A stretch of 12,864 bases of DNA from Pseudomonadota bacterium (GCA_021825225.1 JAKAIH010000022.1:1-12864); one strand, 5' to 3'. Counted from the stretch's first letter, positions 1 to 7,697 are shown. The notes: a model not told the origin generated them from the sequence alone. Numbers and translations are program-made.

Positions 1-428
1 GCGTAGCGAATGCGGTTGCCCCATCCGTCCAGGGCGAATCCCTGCGAGTCGACCGGTTGGTAGCCCAAGGTGACGGCGGGCAGCAGGCCATAGGTCACCC
101 CTGCGACAACACCGCCGTAATAATCGTAGGTATTGCCTGCGGATCCACAGACGCCGCTTGCCTGTCGCACCTCGGCGCCCGCCGAAGTGCTATTGGCCGG
201 ACAGGGGAGCCGGCCATTCGCAATCGCAAAGCCGAGAATCGCATCGCGCGCGGCTTCGAGCTGGCTCTGCGTATCGTTCCATTTGCGCGTGTCGGTCTGC
301 GAAGAAAACATCGCCATCATGCCGCCCAGAAGAAGGGAGACAATGACCAGCACGATAGCGAGCTCGGCCAGCGTGAATCCGGGTTGCAGCGCGGGCAGGC
401 AGATAGCGTGGGTTCGCGATGGCTTCAT
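1..428 (-). CDS. Prepilin-like minor pilin, C-terminus beyond window edge
   Basis: Partial gene, about 142 residues visible; the reading frame is open to position 1. The N-terminus is a classic type IV prepilin: a 17-residue leader ending in Gly17, then FTLAE with Glu at mature position 5, followed by a hydrophobic helix (about residues 18-40). The prepilin peptidase should cut after Gly17 and methylate Phe18. After the helix come an Ala-rich stretch, LPCP (74-77), a second Cys at 94, and a stretch LP...TLG...DGWGNRIRY (116-142) that resembles a module in the upstream 534-residue protein. The ATG overlaps the TGA of that gene (ATGA, 425-428), which fixes the start and suggests translational coupling; no Shine-Dalgarno is visible. 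By context it is a minor pilin of the MSHA-type machine. I cannot say which msh pilin (B, C, D, O) it corresponds to. Confidence 0.88.
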   Translation of the reverse strand, partial: MKPSRTHAICLPALQPGFTLAELAIVLVIVSLLLGGMMAMFSSQTDTRKWNDTQSQLEAARDAILGFAIANGRLPCPANSTSAGAEVRQASGVCGSAGNTYDYYGGVVAGVTYGLLPAVTLGYQPVDSQGFALDGWGNRIRY

Positions 429-2029
429 GGACAGGAGGCGTAATTGGCCAAGTCGGTGTAATAGGCTCCCGAGATTCCGGTGCCGGGAGGGGCGACAGTC
501 GCCCCCGGCACGGTTCTCATCGTGCCGGTGCCGGTGCTGAGGCATTTGACCGTAAGAGTGGAGTCTATGCCGTACACAATGTCGTTGAAGGTAGTGCTGG
601 TAGTGGCGGCCTGATAGTTGCCGTTTCCGCCGCTATTGGGATAGTTGGTGGAATTGCGCCCTTCGAGATAATTCGCGATCGAGCCTTTATCGGTGGCCAG
701 GCTCCTGGGTTGGGTGACCTGGCCCGCAGCATTGGTAAGCTTGTCGCTGGCGAAGATTACGACCGCCGCATAATTGCCGCTGCCGTTTATCGTCAAACAG
801 GTGGGGCAGTTGCCTATGTTCCACGATGACGTCGACGGCTGGAAGTTCTTGGCGACGGCATAGAACAACTGGTCTTTCCAGTTGTCGTACCAGACTTGTT
901 GATCGGCGGAGTAAGAGCAGTAGGAGTTGTTGTTGAAAATGTAACTGTTGCTGTTGTACCACCAAGGCAAGACGTTGCTGGTCGCGGAGGCCGAGTTATC
1001 TACTCTGTAGGCTAGGCGACCGGCCAGGACGCCGGAGGCGTCGTTGTAGCGGGCGTCGACGGCGTAAGTCGGGACCGAGGTCCCTGACAGCGATACATTA
1101 CTCGCCCAGGGCAGGCGCACGTCCCACGAACCATTCCAATTATTCTGACCGTACTGAGCGACGCACTCGGCTGCGAGGCGGGTCATCCCGCGCAAATAGT
1201 TGTTGAAGTCAGAGCGCTTCTCGATCGCGTTCCAGATGTCCGCGCGGGTGATGTACACCAGCTTGTCGTTGAAAGTATCGCTGGCGGTACCGGCGATGAA
1301 CGTGCTTGACGCATTCGCGGTCCCCGACACGACGCTGTTGTTGATGCCATTGGCGGTTTCCAGATACGCCGCGGCGGTGTAGTTGCCACCGCAGTTGGCA
1401 GTGCCTGTGGCAGGGGTGCGGCTTTGCCCCGAGAGCACGGCGCCGGGGGCGAAAATCACCGCCACCGCATTGGTGTCGGATGTCGACCCGGCGAGGAAAG
1501 ACGTGCCGTCCGCATCCATGACGTCGAATTGACCATTGGTGTCCCAGTTCATCATGTTGGAGTTCGTGGTGCTGCCTGATACGGCGTTGGGGCTGTTCTT
1601 GTAGGTCCCGGAAACGGCATACCAGAGGCACTCTCCCGAACCGTCCTTGAGTGCGTCCAGGCCCAGCGTTTTCCACGGCAGCCTGCCCATCACGCTGACG
1701 AGCGAACTGCCGCAGGTGGAGGCTGCCACGCCTTCGCTTGTGGACGTTCCAGAGTCGGGGCAGGGCAGATAACCCGGTACGTAGTAGGTGCTGCTGGCGG
1801 GGTTGTCGTGCGTGTCCTTGTAGGTGACCGCGTAGGCGATCAGGGCGGCCTTGGCCTGCGCCAGCGCGGCATAGGTTTTCTGGTCCCGCGCCCGCGCCAA
1901 TTCGCCTGCGTTCTTGTTCAGGCCGGCCACCAGCGCGAAGATGATCGCCATGCTAATGATGGCGAGCAGGATCAGCAGGGCGATGCCACACTGGCGTGCA
2001 GGCAAATCCTGCGATGCAGTATTGCGCAC
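425..2029 (-). CDS. Large PilX/GspK-type pilin-like protein with duplicated head
   Basis: 534 residues. The N-terminus has a short leader ending in Gly15 followed by a hydrophobic segment (16-37) of the PilX/GspK sort: no Glu at mature position 5 (Ile instead). The rest is a large extracytoplasmic region rich in Ser, Thr, Asn and Tyr. It has LPCP at 88-91 and Cys106, as in the next gene. Landmarks LPW (117), YAV (137), VIFA (191), YLE (222), FND (253) recur as LPW (354), YAV (390), VIFA (424), YLE (454), FND (481), so the head is probably an internal duplication. The start is GTG at 2029, 4 nt after the mshK stop, with GGAG 10 nt upstream inside mshK; the next internal Met would remove the helix. 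I recall a family of similar long proteins near betaproteobacterial pilus loci but no assigned function. Likely a minor, possibly tip, pilin. GC is visibly lower than in neighbours. Confidence 0.85.
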   Translation of the reverse strand: MRNTASQDLPARQCGIALLILLAIISMAIIFALVAGLNKNAGELARARDQKTYAALAQAKAALIAYAVTYKDTHDNPASSTYYVPGYLPCPDSGTSTSEGVAASTCGSSLVSVMGRLPWKTLGLDALKDGSGECLWYAVSGTYKNSPNAVSGSTTNSNMMNWDTNGQFDVMDADGTSFLAGSTSDTNAVAVIFAPGAVLSGQSRTPATGTANCGGNYTAAAYLETANGINNSVVSGTANASSTFIAGTASDTFNDKLVYITRADIWNAIEKRSDFNNYLRGMTRLAAECVAQYGQNNWNGSWDVRLPWASNVSLSGTSVPTYAVDARYNDASGVLAGRLAYRVDNSASATSNVLPWWYNSNSYIFNNNSYCSYSADQQVWYDNWKDQLFYAVAKNFQPSTSSWNIGNCPTCLTINGSGNYAAVVIFASDKLTNAAGQVTQPRSLATDKGSIANYLEGRNSTNYPNSGGNGNYQAATTSTTFNDIVYGIDSTLTVKCLSTGTGTMRTVPGATVAPPGTGISGAYYTDLANYASCP

Positions 2030-2033
2030 GGAG

Positions 2034-2501
2034 TCAACGCTCCGGACCAGACGATTTCGCGGCAGCGCCGCGCCCGGCAGCGGACCGTGCTTTGATCGGA
2101 GATTTTCCCACCGTGATTTCGCCGCCGTTCAGGACACCGCTGACCGCGCCGTTCGAGCGCTCGTAGGTCTCGCCAACTTTGAGGCTGATCCCGGGTTCGC
2201 CCACGTTCGGCACCACAGTGACCCGCGCCGCATCGCGGCTGGGTTGGGTTTCGTCGTATAGGGGCGCGCCGTTGATCCAGGTGGTGGTTCTGCCGCTGGA
2301 GCGCTGCAGGTGGCCATCGAGCGTGAGCGGGCCTTCCCTGATTTGCGGCGCTTCTTCCTCGGCGCGGTTGGTCGCGCGCCTGCGGTCCAGGTCCTGGCGC
2401 TGCTGCGGCGTGAAAAACAGGCGGCCGAGTTCGTCCGATGCCGCTGCGGCGGGCGCGGCGAGGTTCAGCAGCATCAATGCAAGCACGATCAGCGGGCGCA
2501 T
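2034..2501 (-). CDS. mshK: MshK-like exported pilus assembly protein
   Basis: 155 residues. Residues 1-21 look like a Sec signal peptide (hydrophobic core, AxA ending, cut near Ala20/Ala21), so the product acts in the periplasm. The mature start has DELGRLFFTPQQR, followed by a charged stretch (35-55), then LTLDGHLQRSSGRTTTWING (59-78), which resembles the small beta domain of PilP/GspC-type proteins that link the inner-membrane complex to the secretin. The C-terminal 25 residues are Lys/Arg/Ala/Ser-rich and look disordered. The position directly after the PilO-like gene matches MshJ-MshK order in Vibrio. Stop TGA lies 4 nt before the next gene. Family assignment rests on size, signal peptide, motif pattern and place rather than on a strong signature. 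Confidence 0.72.
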   Translation of the reverse strand: MRPLIVLALMLLNLAAPAAAASDELGRLFFTPQQRQDLDRRRATNRAEEEAPQIREGPLTLDGHLQRSSGRTTTWINGAPLYDETQPSRDAARVTVVPNVGEPGISLKVGETYERSNGAVSGVLNGGEITVGKSPIKARSAAGRGAAAKSSGPER

Positions 2502-2571
2502 GAAAACTCGGACTCCGGTTCGTTGCCGGTCGGGTATACGGGGCAGCGAGTGATTATAGGCCGGTGCATGG
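2502..2571 (-). promoter_or_regulatory. mshJ-mshK gap with perfect -10-like hexamer
   Basis: This 70-nt gap is the second largest in the window. On the minus strand it holds TATAAT (2558-2553), identical to the sigma-70 -10 consensus, about 50 nt upstream of the mshK start. No convincing -35 sits at 16-18 nt spacing, and the -10 lacks a TGn extension, so promoter activity is doubtful. An 8-base direct repeat TAGGCCGG (plus-strand 2557-2564 and 2573-2580) overlaps the -10 and the mshJ stop. GGAG ends 11 nt before the mshK ATG and is a weak ribosome binding site. No terminator-like hairpin with a T run is seen. Confidence 0.25.
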
Positions 2572-3177
2572 CTAGGCCGGCTTGTCGTGGCTTATGGTGA
2601 TCAGGTCGAAGGTGCAATCGGCCCGCAGCCGCGGGGCCAGCGCGGTTCCGCTGCCCCGGTCCTCGCGCCGCACGTCGCAGCTTCGCACCGACAGGTAGGG
2701 TTTGCCGCGCCGGGCGAGGTCGCCGATGAAATTAAGCAGGTCTTCCTCGTGCAGCAGCTGGATGTCCATTTTCACATGGCTGGCCACGAACTTGACGCCG
2801 CCGCCGGGACCGAAGCCGGGATAGTCGAGGTCCTTCTGCGGTTCGATGCTGTAGCTGATGTTGAACAGCCGCCGCTCGTTCTTGATCGCCGTGACCGTAT
2901 CGACCCAGTCGAGGCGTTTTTCCGCGCCGATCATGCCGCGCGCCTGCAGCGCCTGGTATTGCTGCAGGTTCGCCTTGATTTCGCGTTCTTCCTCGTTGGC
3001 GCTGGCGAGTTTCGCCTGCACCTCGGCGCGCTGCGAGGCGGCGGCGGCCCCCAGTGCCCTGGATTTCTGCAGATAGCCATTGGCGGCGATGCCGCAAGCT
3101 GCGCCGACAAGGATCAGGACGAGGCTGCCTGCGAGCGGCAGGCGCAGCCGCTTGAAGTCGCTGCGCTGCAGTTTCAT
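2572..3177 (-). CDS. mshJ: MshJ, PilO-like inner-membrane alignment protein
   Basis: 201 residues. A short basic cytoplasmic tail (1-12) is followed by one membrane helix (about 13-36), an Ala/Glu/Gln-rich coiled coil (40-80) and a periplasmic alpha/beta domain (85-200): the bitopic architecture of PilO/GspM/MshJ. Cys167 and Cys188 in the C-terminal domain could pair in the periplasm. Such proteins dimerise with PilN-type partners; here the partner would be the C-terminal half of the upstream MshI fusion. The frame is open much further upstream (to 3972), but that part lies inside mshI. The ATG at 3177 overlaps the mshI stop as ATGA and has AGGAAA 8 nt upstream, which decides the start. Sequence identity to any named protein is not asserted; fold and context carry the call. 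Confidence 0.85.
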   Translation of the reverse strand: MKLQRSDFKRLRLPLAGSLVLILVGAACGIAANGYLQKSRALGAAAASQRAEVQAKLASANEEEREIKANLQQYQALQARGMIGAEKRLDWVDTVTAIKNERRLFNISYSIEPQKDLDYPGFGPGGGVKFVASHVKMDIQLLHEEDLLNFIGDLARRGKPYLSVRSCDVRREDRGSGTALAPRLRADCTFDLITISHDKPA

Positions 3178-4742
3178 TGGCCCAGTTTCCTGCCGACGGT
3201 GACGCTGAAAGCCGCGTCTTCGGCAATCGCGCGTTCCGAGCCGATGTCGCCGGCGAGCGTATCTCCCGCAGTGACGGCGAAGGGCATCTTTACGCCCGAC
3301 ACCTCCAGCTTCGGGTTTTTCTTCAGCGCGGCGACGAATTGGCTGACCATGTCGGTGATCGCGCGCAAATCGGCGCGGCGCGCGCCTACCACCCGTGCCG
3401 AAATCTCCGCAAGCGCATAGCCCGGATCGGCGGCGGCTGGTGCTCCGGCTGCAGCCGGAGCGGCTGGTTTGGGCGCCGCCCCCTTGCGTCCCGCCTCGGT
3501 CGGCGGTTTGCCTATGTGCCACTTGATGCGCTCGATCTCGACTTGCGGAAAGCCGGCCAGCGCCTTGCTGATTTCGTCGAACAGATAGGCCGGCGTGGCC
3601 GTCTCGGCCTGCAGCAGGCGGTACTGCCTGATGGTGGTCTTGAGGTTTTCCGTGGAGGTCGGCGTGTGCGGAAAAGTGGTGGTGACGCGCGCGTACTCGG
3701 CGCTCAGCGCCTGGAACCGCGCCTGGTCGGACTGTATTTGCCGGCCCAGGCCGTACGCGCCGAAAAGCTGCACTGCCGCGTACAGCAGGCCCGCGGCCAG
3801 CGCCGTCGTGCCGGCCGCATACAGGCCGCGGCTGATCTGCCACAGGCGGTAATGGTGGCGGTGCTGCTCCTGCGCAAACTGTTCTGCGGGCGGCGCGGTG
3901 TCGACTGCGCGCAGGAACAGGGCGTCGCAGGGCGCTTCCGGCGGGAAGACTTTCAGCCCGGCCGCGCGGCACTGGCTGTCGGCGTTGACCAGGTGAAAGC
4001 GCAGCAGCTCGGTGCTGCGGCAGGTCTCGGCCAGTGCCGCGCTGTATTTCCCCGCGGCCAGCACCATCACGTCGATCGGAGTGGTCGCGGTGGGCAGCAG
4101 GCGCATCGTCACCAGATATTGCTGCAGGCGCGCCGATTCGCCGGCGCAGGCCGCGGCCACGCTTGCCGCGTCATCCAGGTTCAGCCGGCCGACGCGGGAG
4201 AAGCGGATATTGTCGTCCTCCACGTAGCTTTGCCGCAGGCCCGTCTGCTGCACGCTCACCAGCAGGCAGCGCGGCAACTTGAGACCCGCGCCCTTGATCA
4301 CCGCCGGCGCGAGCAGCGCAGTGGAATAGACTCCGGCCAGGCGGCATGCGTTCTGCTCCAGCGCGTTGAGCCAGGGCTGGAACTGCTGCGTGTTAGAGAA
4401 CGCGGCGTACAGCACTTTCTCGTTGCGCCGCTCGGCCTGCTCGAAACCGAGCGACATGCTGAGGGTGAGACTGGTGTCGCGGTAGCGCTGCGCGAGCTTG
4501 CGCGCGAGCACCTGGCGCCGGTCCGTGCGGCCGAGGTAGGGGATGGTGTCCTGGTGGTAGTCCTCCTCCACCACGTCGATTACCAGGTAATAGAGCTTGC
4601 GCGAACCCGCGAGATAGGCGGAAAAGGCGGCGAGGTCCTGGTCGTTGCGCTCGAACACCGCGTCGGCGACCAGGCTGCCGCGCTTCAGGCTGTGGGCCGT
4701 CAGCCGGTTGGCGGTGAGGTAGAGCAGGCCCTTTTTCGGCAT
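3174..4742 (-). CDS. mshI: MshI, fused PilM-like and PilN-like protein
   Basis: 522 residues with three parts. Residues 1-300 are a cytoplasmic alpha/beta domain in the place of PilM/GspL-cyto (actin-like fold expected). Residues about 307-330 are a single membrane helix. Residues 331-522 are periplasmic: a helical coiled-coil stretch (331-385), a domain beginning near 388, an Ala/Pro linker (420-440) and a terminal alpha/beta region, as in PilN. The usual PilM nucleotide motifs (DxG-type phosphate loops, GG adenosine motif) are not apparent; comparable positions read VIDVVEED (54-61) and VLAAGKYS (227-234). This resembles GspL, where both halves are in one chain. It should tie MshE and MshG to MshJ and MshK. 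The ATG is 7 nt after the mshG stop. The msh symbol follows from position before mshJ-mshK and from architecture. Confidence 0.8.
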   Translation of the reverse strand: MPKKGLLYLTANRLTAHSLKRGSLVADAVFERNDQDLAAFSAYLAGSRKLYYLVIDVVEEDYHQDTIPYLGRTDRRQVLARKLAQRYRDTSLTLSMSLGFEQAERRNEKVLYAAFSNTQQFQPWLNALEQNACRLAGVYSTALLAPAVIKGAGLKLPRCLLVSVQQTGLRQSYVEDDNIRFSRVGRLNLDDAASVAAACAGESARLQQYLVTMRLLPTATTPIDVMVLAAGKYSAALAETCRSTELLRFHLVNADSQCRAAGLKVFPPEAPCDALFLRAVDTAPPAEQFAQEQHRHHYRLWQISRGLYAAGTTALAAGLLYAAVQLFGAYGLGRQIQSDQARFQALSAEYARVTTTFPHTPTSTENLKTTIRQYRLLQAETATPAYLFDEISKALAGFPQVEIERIKWHIGKPPTEAGRKGAAPKPAAPAAAGAPAAADPGYALAEISARVVGARRADLRAITDMVSQFVAALKKNPKLEVSGVKMPFAVTAGDTLAGDIGSERAIAEDAAFSVTVGRKLGQ

Positions 4743-4749
4743 GGCGCTT

Positions 4750-5952
4750 CTAGAACTTGATCTTGCTGATGGAGTCGTAAATCGGACCGAGCACCGACAG
4801 CATCACCCAGCCGAGGATCGCCCCGAGAATGACGGTCATCGCGGGCTCTATCATCACTTCCACCTTGCCGATGGCGTCTTTTACGTCGCGGTTGTAGAAA
4901 TAGGACACATTGAGCAGCGCGTTGTCGAGCTTGCCCGAGGATTCGCCCACGCGCAGCATGCGGATCACCAGGGGCGGGAACAGGCCCACGTCCTGGAACG
5001 CGGTGGAGACGTTCTTGCCTTCGGCGATCTGCTGTCCGGCGCGCTCCAGGCCTTCCCTGATCACTAGATTGCCGGCGATATCCTCCGATGTCTTGATGCA
5101 GTCGAGTATGGTGATGCCGGCCGAATACATCATGGCGAAAATGCTGGCGAAACGCGAAAGAATGATTTTGCGCTGGATCGGCCCCAGCAGGGGCACGCGC
5201 AGCTTGAAATCGTCGAAGCGGTAGCGGAATTTTGGGCTGCGCTTGAGCGCGAGCCGGATGCCGGCGAAGGCGATCACCGGCGCGGCCAGGACCGCCCACC
5301 AGTAGCCGATGAAAAAGCCGGAGACCTGGATCAGGATGCGCGTCTGCAGCGGGATCGCCTGCCCGGTACCCTTGATGAAGCCGATCATCTGCGGCACCAG
5401 GTAGATCATCAGGAACATGGTCACCGCGAGCACGATGCTGCCGACGAAGGCCGGGTACATCATGATCTTCTTCGTCTGCGCGATCAGCTCGTCCTCCCAC
5501 TTCAGGTTTTCCGCGAGGCTCTTCAGCACCTGGGACATGCGCCCGGTTTCCTCGCCCGCGCGGATCAGGCTGGCGAAGACCGCGGGGAACACGTCCGTAT
5601 AGTCCGCCATCGAGGACGAAAGGTTCTGCCCGCCCTGAATGCTCTCGATCAGGCCGGATATGACTTCGCGAAAGCGCGGGTTTTCGACGCTGTCGCGCAG
5701 GTCGGTCAGCGATTCCAGGATGGGCACGCCGGCGGCGGAGAGCTGCTCCAGATGGAAGCAGAAGTTGATCAGCTCGGGCCTGCCGATTGCGCCCTTGAAC
5801 AGGCTCGCGCGCCTCTTCGCCGGCCCGCCGATGATCAGGTCCAGGCCCATGCGCTGCAGGCGCAGTTCGAGATCGATCAGGTTGATCGCCTCGATCTGGC
5901 CCATCAGCGACTTGCCGTGGGCGTCGATTGCCTTGTAGGAGTACAGCGCCAT
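4750..5952 (-). CDS. mshG: MshG, GspF/PilC-family inner-membrane platform protein
   Basis: 400 residues, the usual GspF/PilC length. It starts with the family's typical MALYSYKAID and has two T2SSF repeats (about 64-188 and 267-389). Each has the helical pattern of the family, for example FHLEQLSAAGVPILESL in the first and FASIFAMMYSAGITILDCIK in the second, then RAGEETGRM (131-139) matched by RVGESSGKL (334-342). Membrane helices lie near 168-190, 206-235 and 366-389. The protein is the platform that the MshE ATPase turns or pushes to add or remove pilins. It begins 27 nt after the mshE stop with no clear Shine-Dalgarno, and ends with TAG 7 nt before mshI. Family call is firm; the Msh rather than Pil/Gsp label comes from the flanking mshE and mshN. 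Confidence 0.95.
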   Translation of the reverse strand: MALYSYKAIDAHGKSLMGQIEAINLIDLELRLQRMGLDLIIGGPAKRRASLFKGAIGRPELINFCFHLEQLSAAGVPILESLTDLRDSVENPRFREVISGLIESIQGGQNLSSSMADYTDVFPAVFASLIRAGEETGRMSQVLKSLAENLKWEDELIAQTKKIMMYPAFVGSIVLAVTMFLMIYLVPQMIGFIKGTGQAIPLQTRILIQVSGFFIGYWWAVLAAPVIAFAGIRLALKRSPKFRYRFDDFKLRVPLLGPIQRKIILSRFASIFAMMYSAGITILDCIKTSEDIAGNLVIREGLERAGQQIAEGKNVSTAFQDVGLFPPLVIRMLRVGESSGKLDNALLNVSYFYNRDVKDAIGKVEVMIEPAMTVILGAILGWVMLSVLGPIYDSISKIKF

Positions 5953-5979
5953 GCGTGTCGGGGGAGTGCGGCAGGCGCG

Positions 5980-7695
5980 CTACATGCGGTCGGTGAGGTC
6001 CACCACCCGCATGAGCTCGTCCAGCGTGGTCGTGCCCTCGAGGACGCGACGCGAGCCGTCGTCGGCGAGGGTGCGGAATCCCTTGGCGATGGCGGCGAGC
6101 TGCAGTTCGCGCGCAGTGGCGCGGCGCGCGATCAGTTCGTCCATGTCGACGTCCAGCTTCAGAATCTCCATGATCGCCAGGCGCCCGCGGTAGCCCTGGT
6201 AATCGCAGTGATCGCAGCCCACGGCGCGATAGACGGTGGGCGGCCGGTCGGCCTTGACCCCGAGCAGGCGGCATTCGGCCGAAGTCGCGGTGTAAGGCTG
6301 GCGGCAGTGCTTGCACAGGCGCCGGATCAGACGCTGGGCGATGATGCCTATCATGTTGCCGGCCATGACCTCGGGGGTGACGCCGGTATCGAGCAGGCGC
6401 GGGAAGGCGCCCACCGCGGAATTGGTGTGCAGCGTGGAATAGACCTGGTGACCGGTCATGGCGGCGCGAAACGCCATTTCCGCGGTTTCCTCGTCGCGGA
6501 TCTCGCCCACCAGGATCACGTCCGGATCCTGGCGCATGAGCGAACGGATGCCGTTGGCAAAGTCCATTTTCGCCGCCTCGTTCACCGAGGTCTGGCGGAT
6601 CAGCGTCATCGGGTACTCGACCGGGTCCTCCATGGTCATGATGTTGACCGTGTCGGAATTGATGTGATTGAGGATCGAGTACAGCGTCGTGGTCTTGCCG
6701 CTGCCGGTCGGGCCGGTAACCAGGATGATGCCCTCGGGGCGCGAAATCATGCGCTTGAGCAAATCGAGCTGGCTCGATTCGAGGCCCAGGCCGTCCAGCG
6801 GCACGATGCCCTTTTGCCGGTCGAGAATCCGCAGCACCACGTTCTCGCCGTGGCTGGTGGCCTGCGATGCGACGCGGAAATCCACCTGCCGCCCGGTGAG
6901 CGAGAGCGAGATGCGTCCGTCCTGCGGCGCGCGCGTTTCCGCGATGTTCATTTTCGCCAGCACCTTGATGCGCACCGCCATCGCCGGCCAGTAGGTCTTG
7001 TGCAGCGAGCGGATCTGGCGCAGCACGCCGTCGATGCGGTAGCGGATGCGCAGGAAATTCTGCTCCGGCTCGAAGTGGATGTCGGAGGCGTTCTTGCCGA
7101 CCGCGTCGGCAAGCAGGGCCGCGATCAGGCGCACCACCGGCTGGCTGTACTGCTCGCCTGCGCCGGCCAGGCTCTGGTAATCGATTTCGCCGGTCTCGAT
7201 CTCATGCAGGATGCCGTCGATCGACAGTTCGTGTCCGTAGTACTGCTCGATCGCGCGCGAAATCTCGGTATCGCCCGCGAGGCGCGTCTCCAGTTCCAGT
7301 TCCCCGCGCAGGCGCGCGCGCAGCTGGTCCAGCGCGACGATGTTGTTGGTGTCCGAGAGCGCCACGATGAGCGCGCCGTGCTCGCGATCGAGCGCGATCG
7401 GGAAAATGTGATGGCGCAGCGCGAAATCGCGCGGCACCAGCTTCATCGCCTGCGAATCGATGATGATCTGCGACAGGTCCACGCTTTGCAGTCCGAGCTT
7501 CTCCGACAGCGCGTCGCGCAGCGTGGCTTCGGATACGAAGCCCAGGTTGACCAGCAGCTTGCCCACCGGCAGCTTGGACTTCATCTGCTCCAGCAGCGCG
7601 ATGCGCAGCTGGTCCTCGGTCAGGATGCCCTGCGAAATCAGGATCTGGCCGATATGGCGTTTGGCCGCTGCGGTGGGAGAGACGGGGGAATTCAT
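5980..7695 (-). CDS. mshE: MshE, GspE/PilB-family pilus assembly ATPase
   Basis: 571 residues. The N-terminus (14-66) has the layout of an MshEN domain: two 24-residue motifs with a 5-residue spacer. The core is a complete type II/IV secretion ATPase: Walker A GPTGSGKT (328-335), Asp box with MEDPVEYP (355-362), Walker B LMRQDPDVILVGEIRD (386-401), His box TGHQVYSTLHTN (414-425) and a zinc site of four cysteines (461, 464, 494, 497). These are the marks of an extension ATPase, not of a retraction PilT. It powers pilin polymerisation through MshG. I chose ATG at 7695, 2 nt after the mshN stop; the frame could open two codons earlier at TTG (7701), overlapping that stop, which seems less likely. 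In the MshEN motifs the leading Arg is His14 and Pro43, and the final Gln of motif 2 is Lys66. Confidence 0.96.
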   Translation of the reverse strand: MNSPVSPTAAAKRHIGQILISQGILTEDQLRIALLEQMKSKLPVGKLLVNLGFVSEATLRDALSEKLGLQSVDLSQIIIDSQAMKLVPRDFALRHHIFPIALDREHGALIVALSDTNNIVALDQLRARLRGELELETRLAGDTEISRAIEQYYGHELSIDGILHEIETGEIDYQSLAGAGEQYSQPVVRLIAALLADAVGKNASDIHFEPEQNFLRIRYRIDGVLRQIRSLHKTYWPAMAVRIKVLAKMNIAETRAPQDGRISLSLTGRQVDFRVASQATSHGENVVLRILDRQKGIVPLDGLGLESSQLDLLKRMISRPEGIILVTGPTGSGKTTTLYSILNHINSDTVNIMTMEDPVEYPMTLIRQTSVNEAAKMDFANGIRSLMRQDPDVILVGEIRDEETAEMAFRAAMTGHQVYSTLHTNSAVGAFPRLLDTGVTPEVMAGNMIGIIAQRLIRRLCKHCRQPYTATSAECRLLGVKADRPPTVYRAVGCDHCDYQGYRGRLAIMEILKLDVDMDELIARRATARELQLAAIAKGFRTLADDGSRRVLEGTTTLDELMRVVDLTDRM

Positions 7696-7697
7696 GG

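Noticed and set aside
3178..3972. Upstream extension of the mshJ frame
   Set aside because: It overlaps the PilN-like part of mshI, has low-complexity Arg/Pro/Ala composition and ends at a start with good ribosome site and ATGA overlap at 3177.
3177..4760. Plus-strand open frame (527 codons) opposite mshI
   Set aside because: Mirror frame of mshI with biased composition and no recognisable motif; the minus strand has correct overlaps and domain order.
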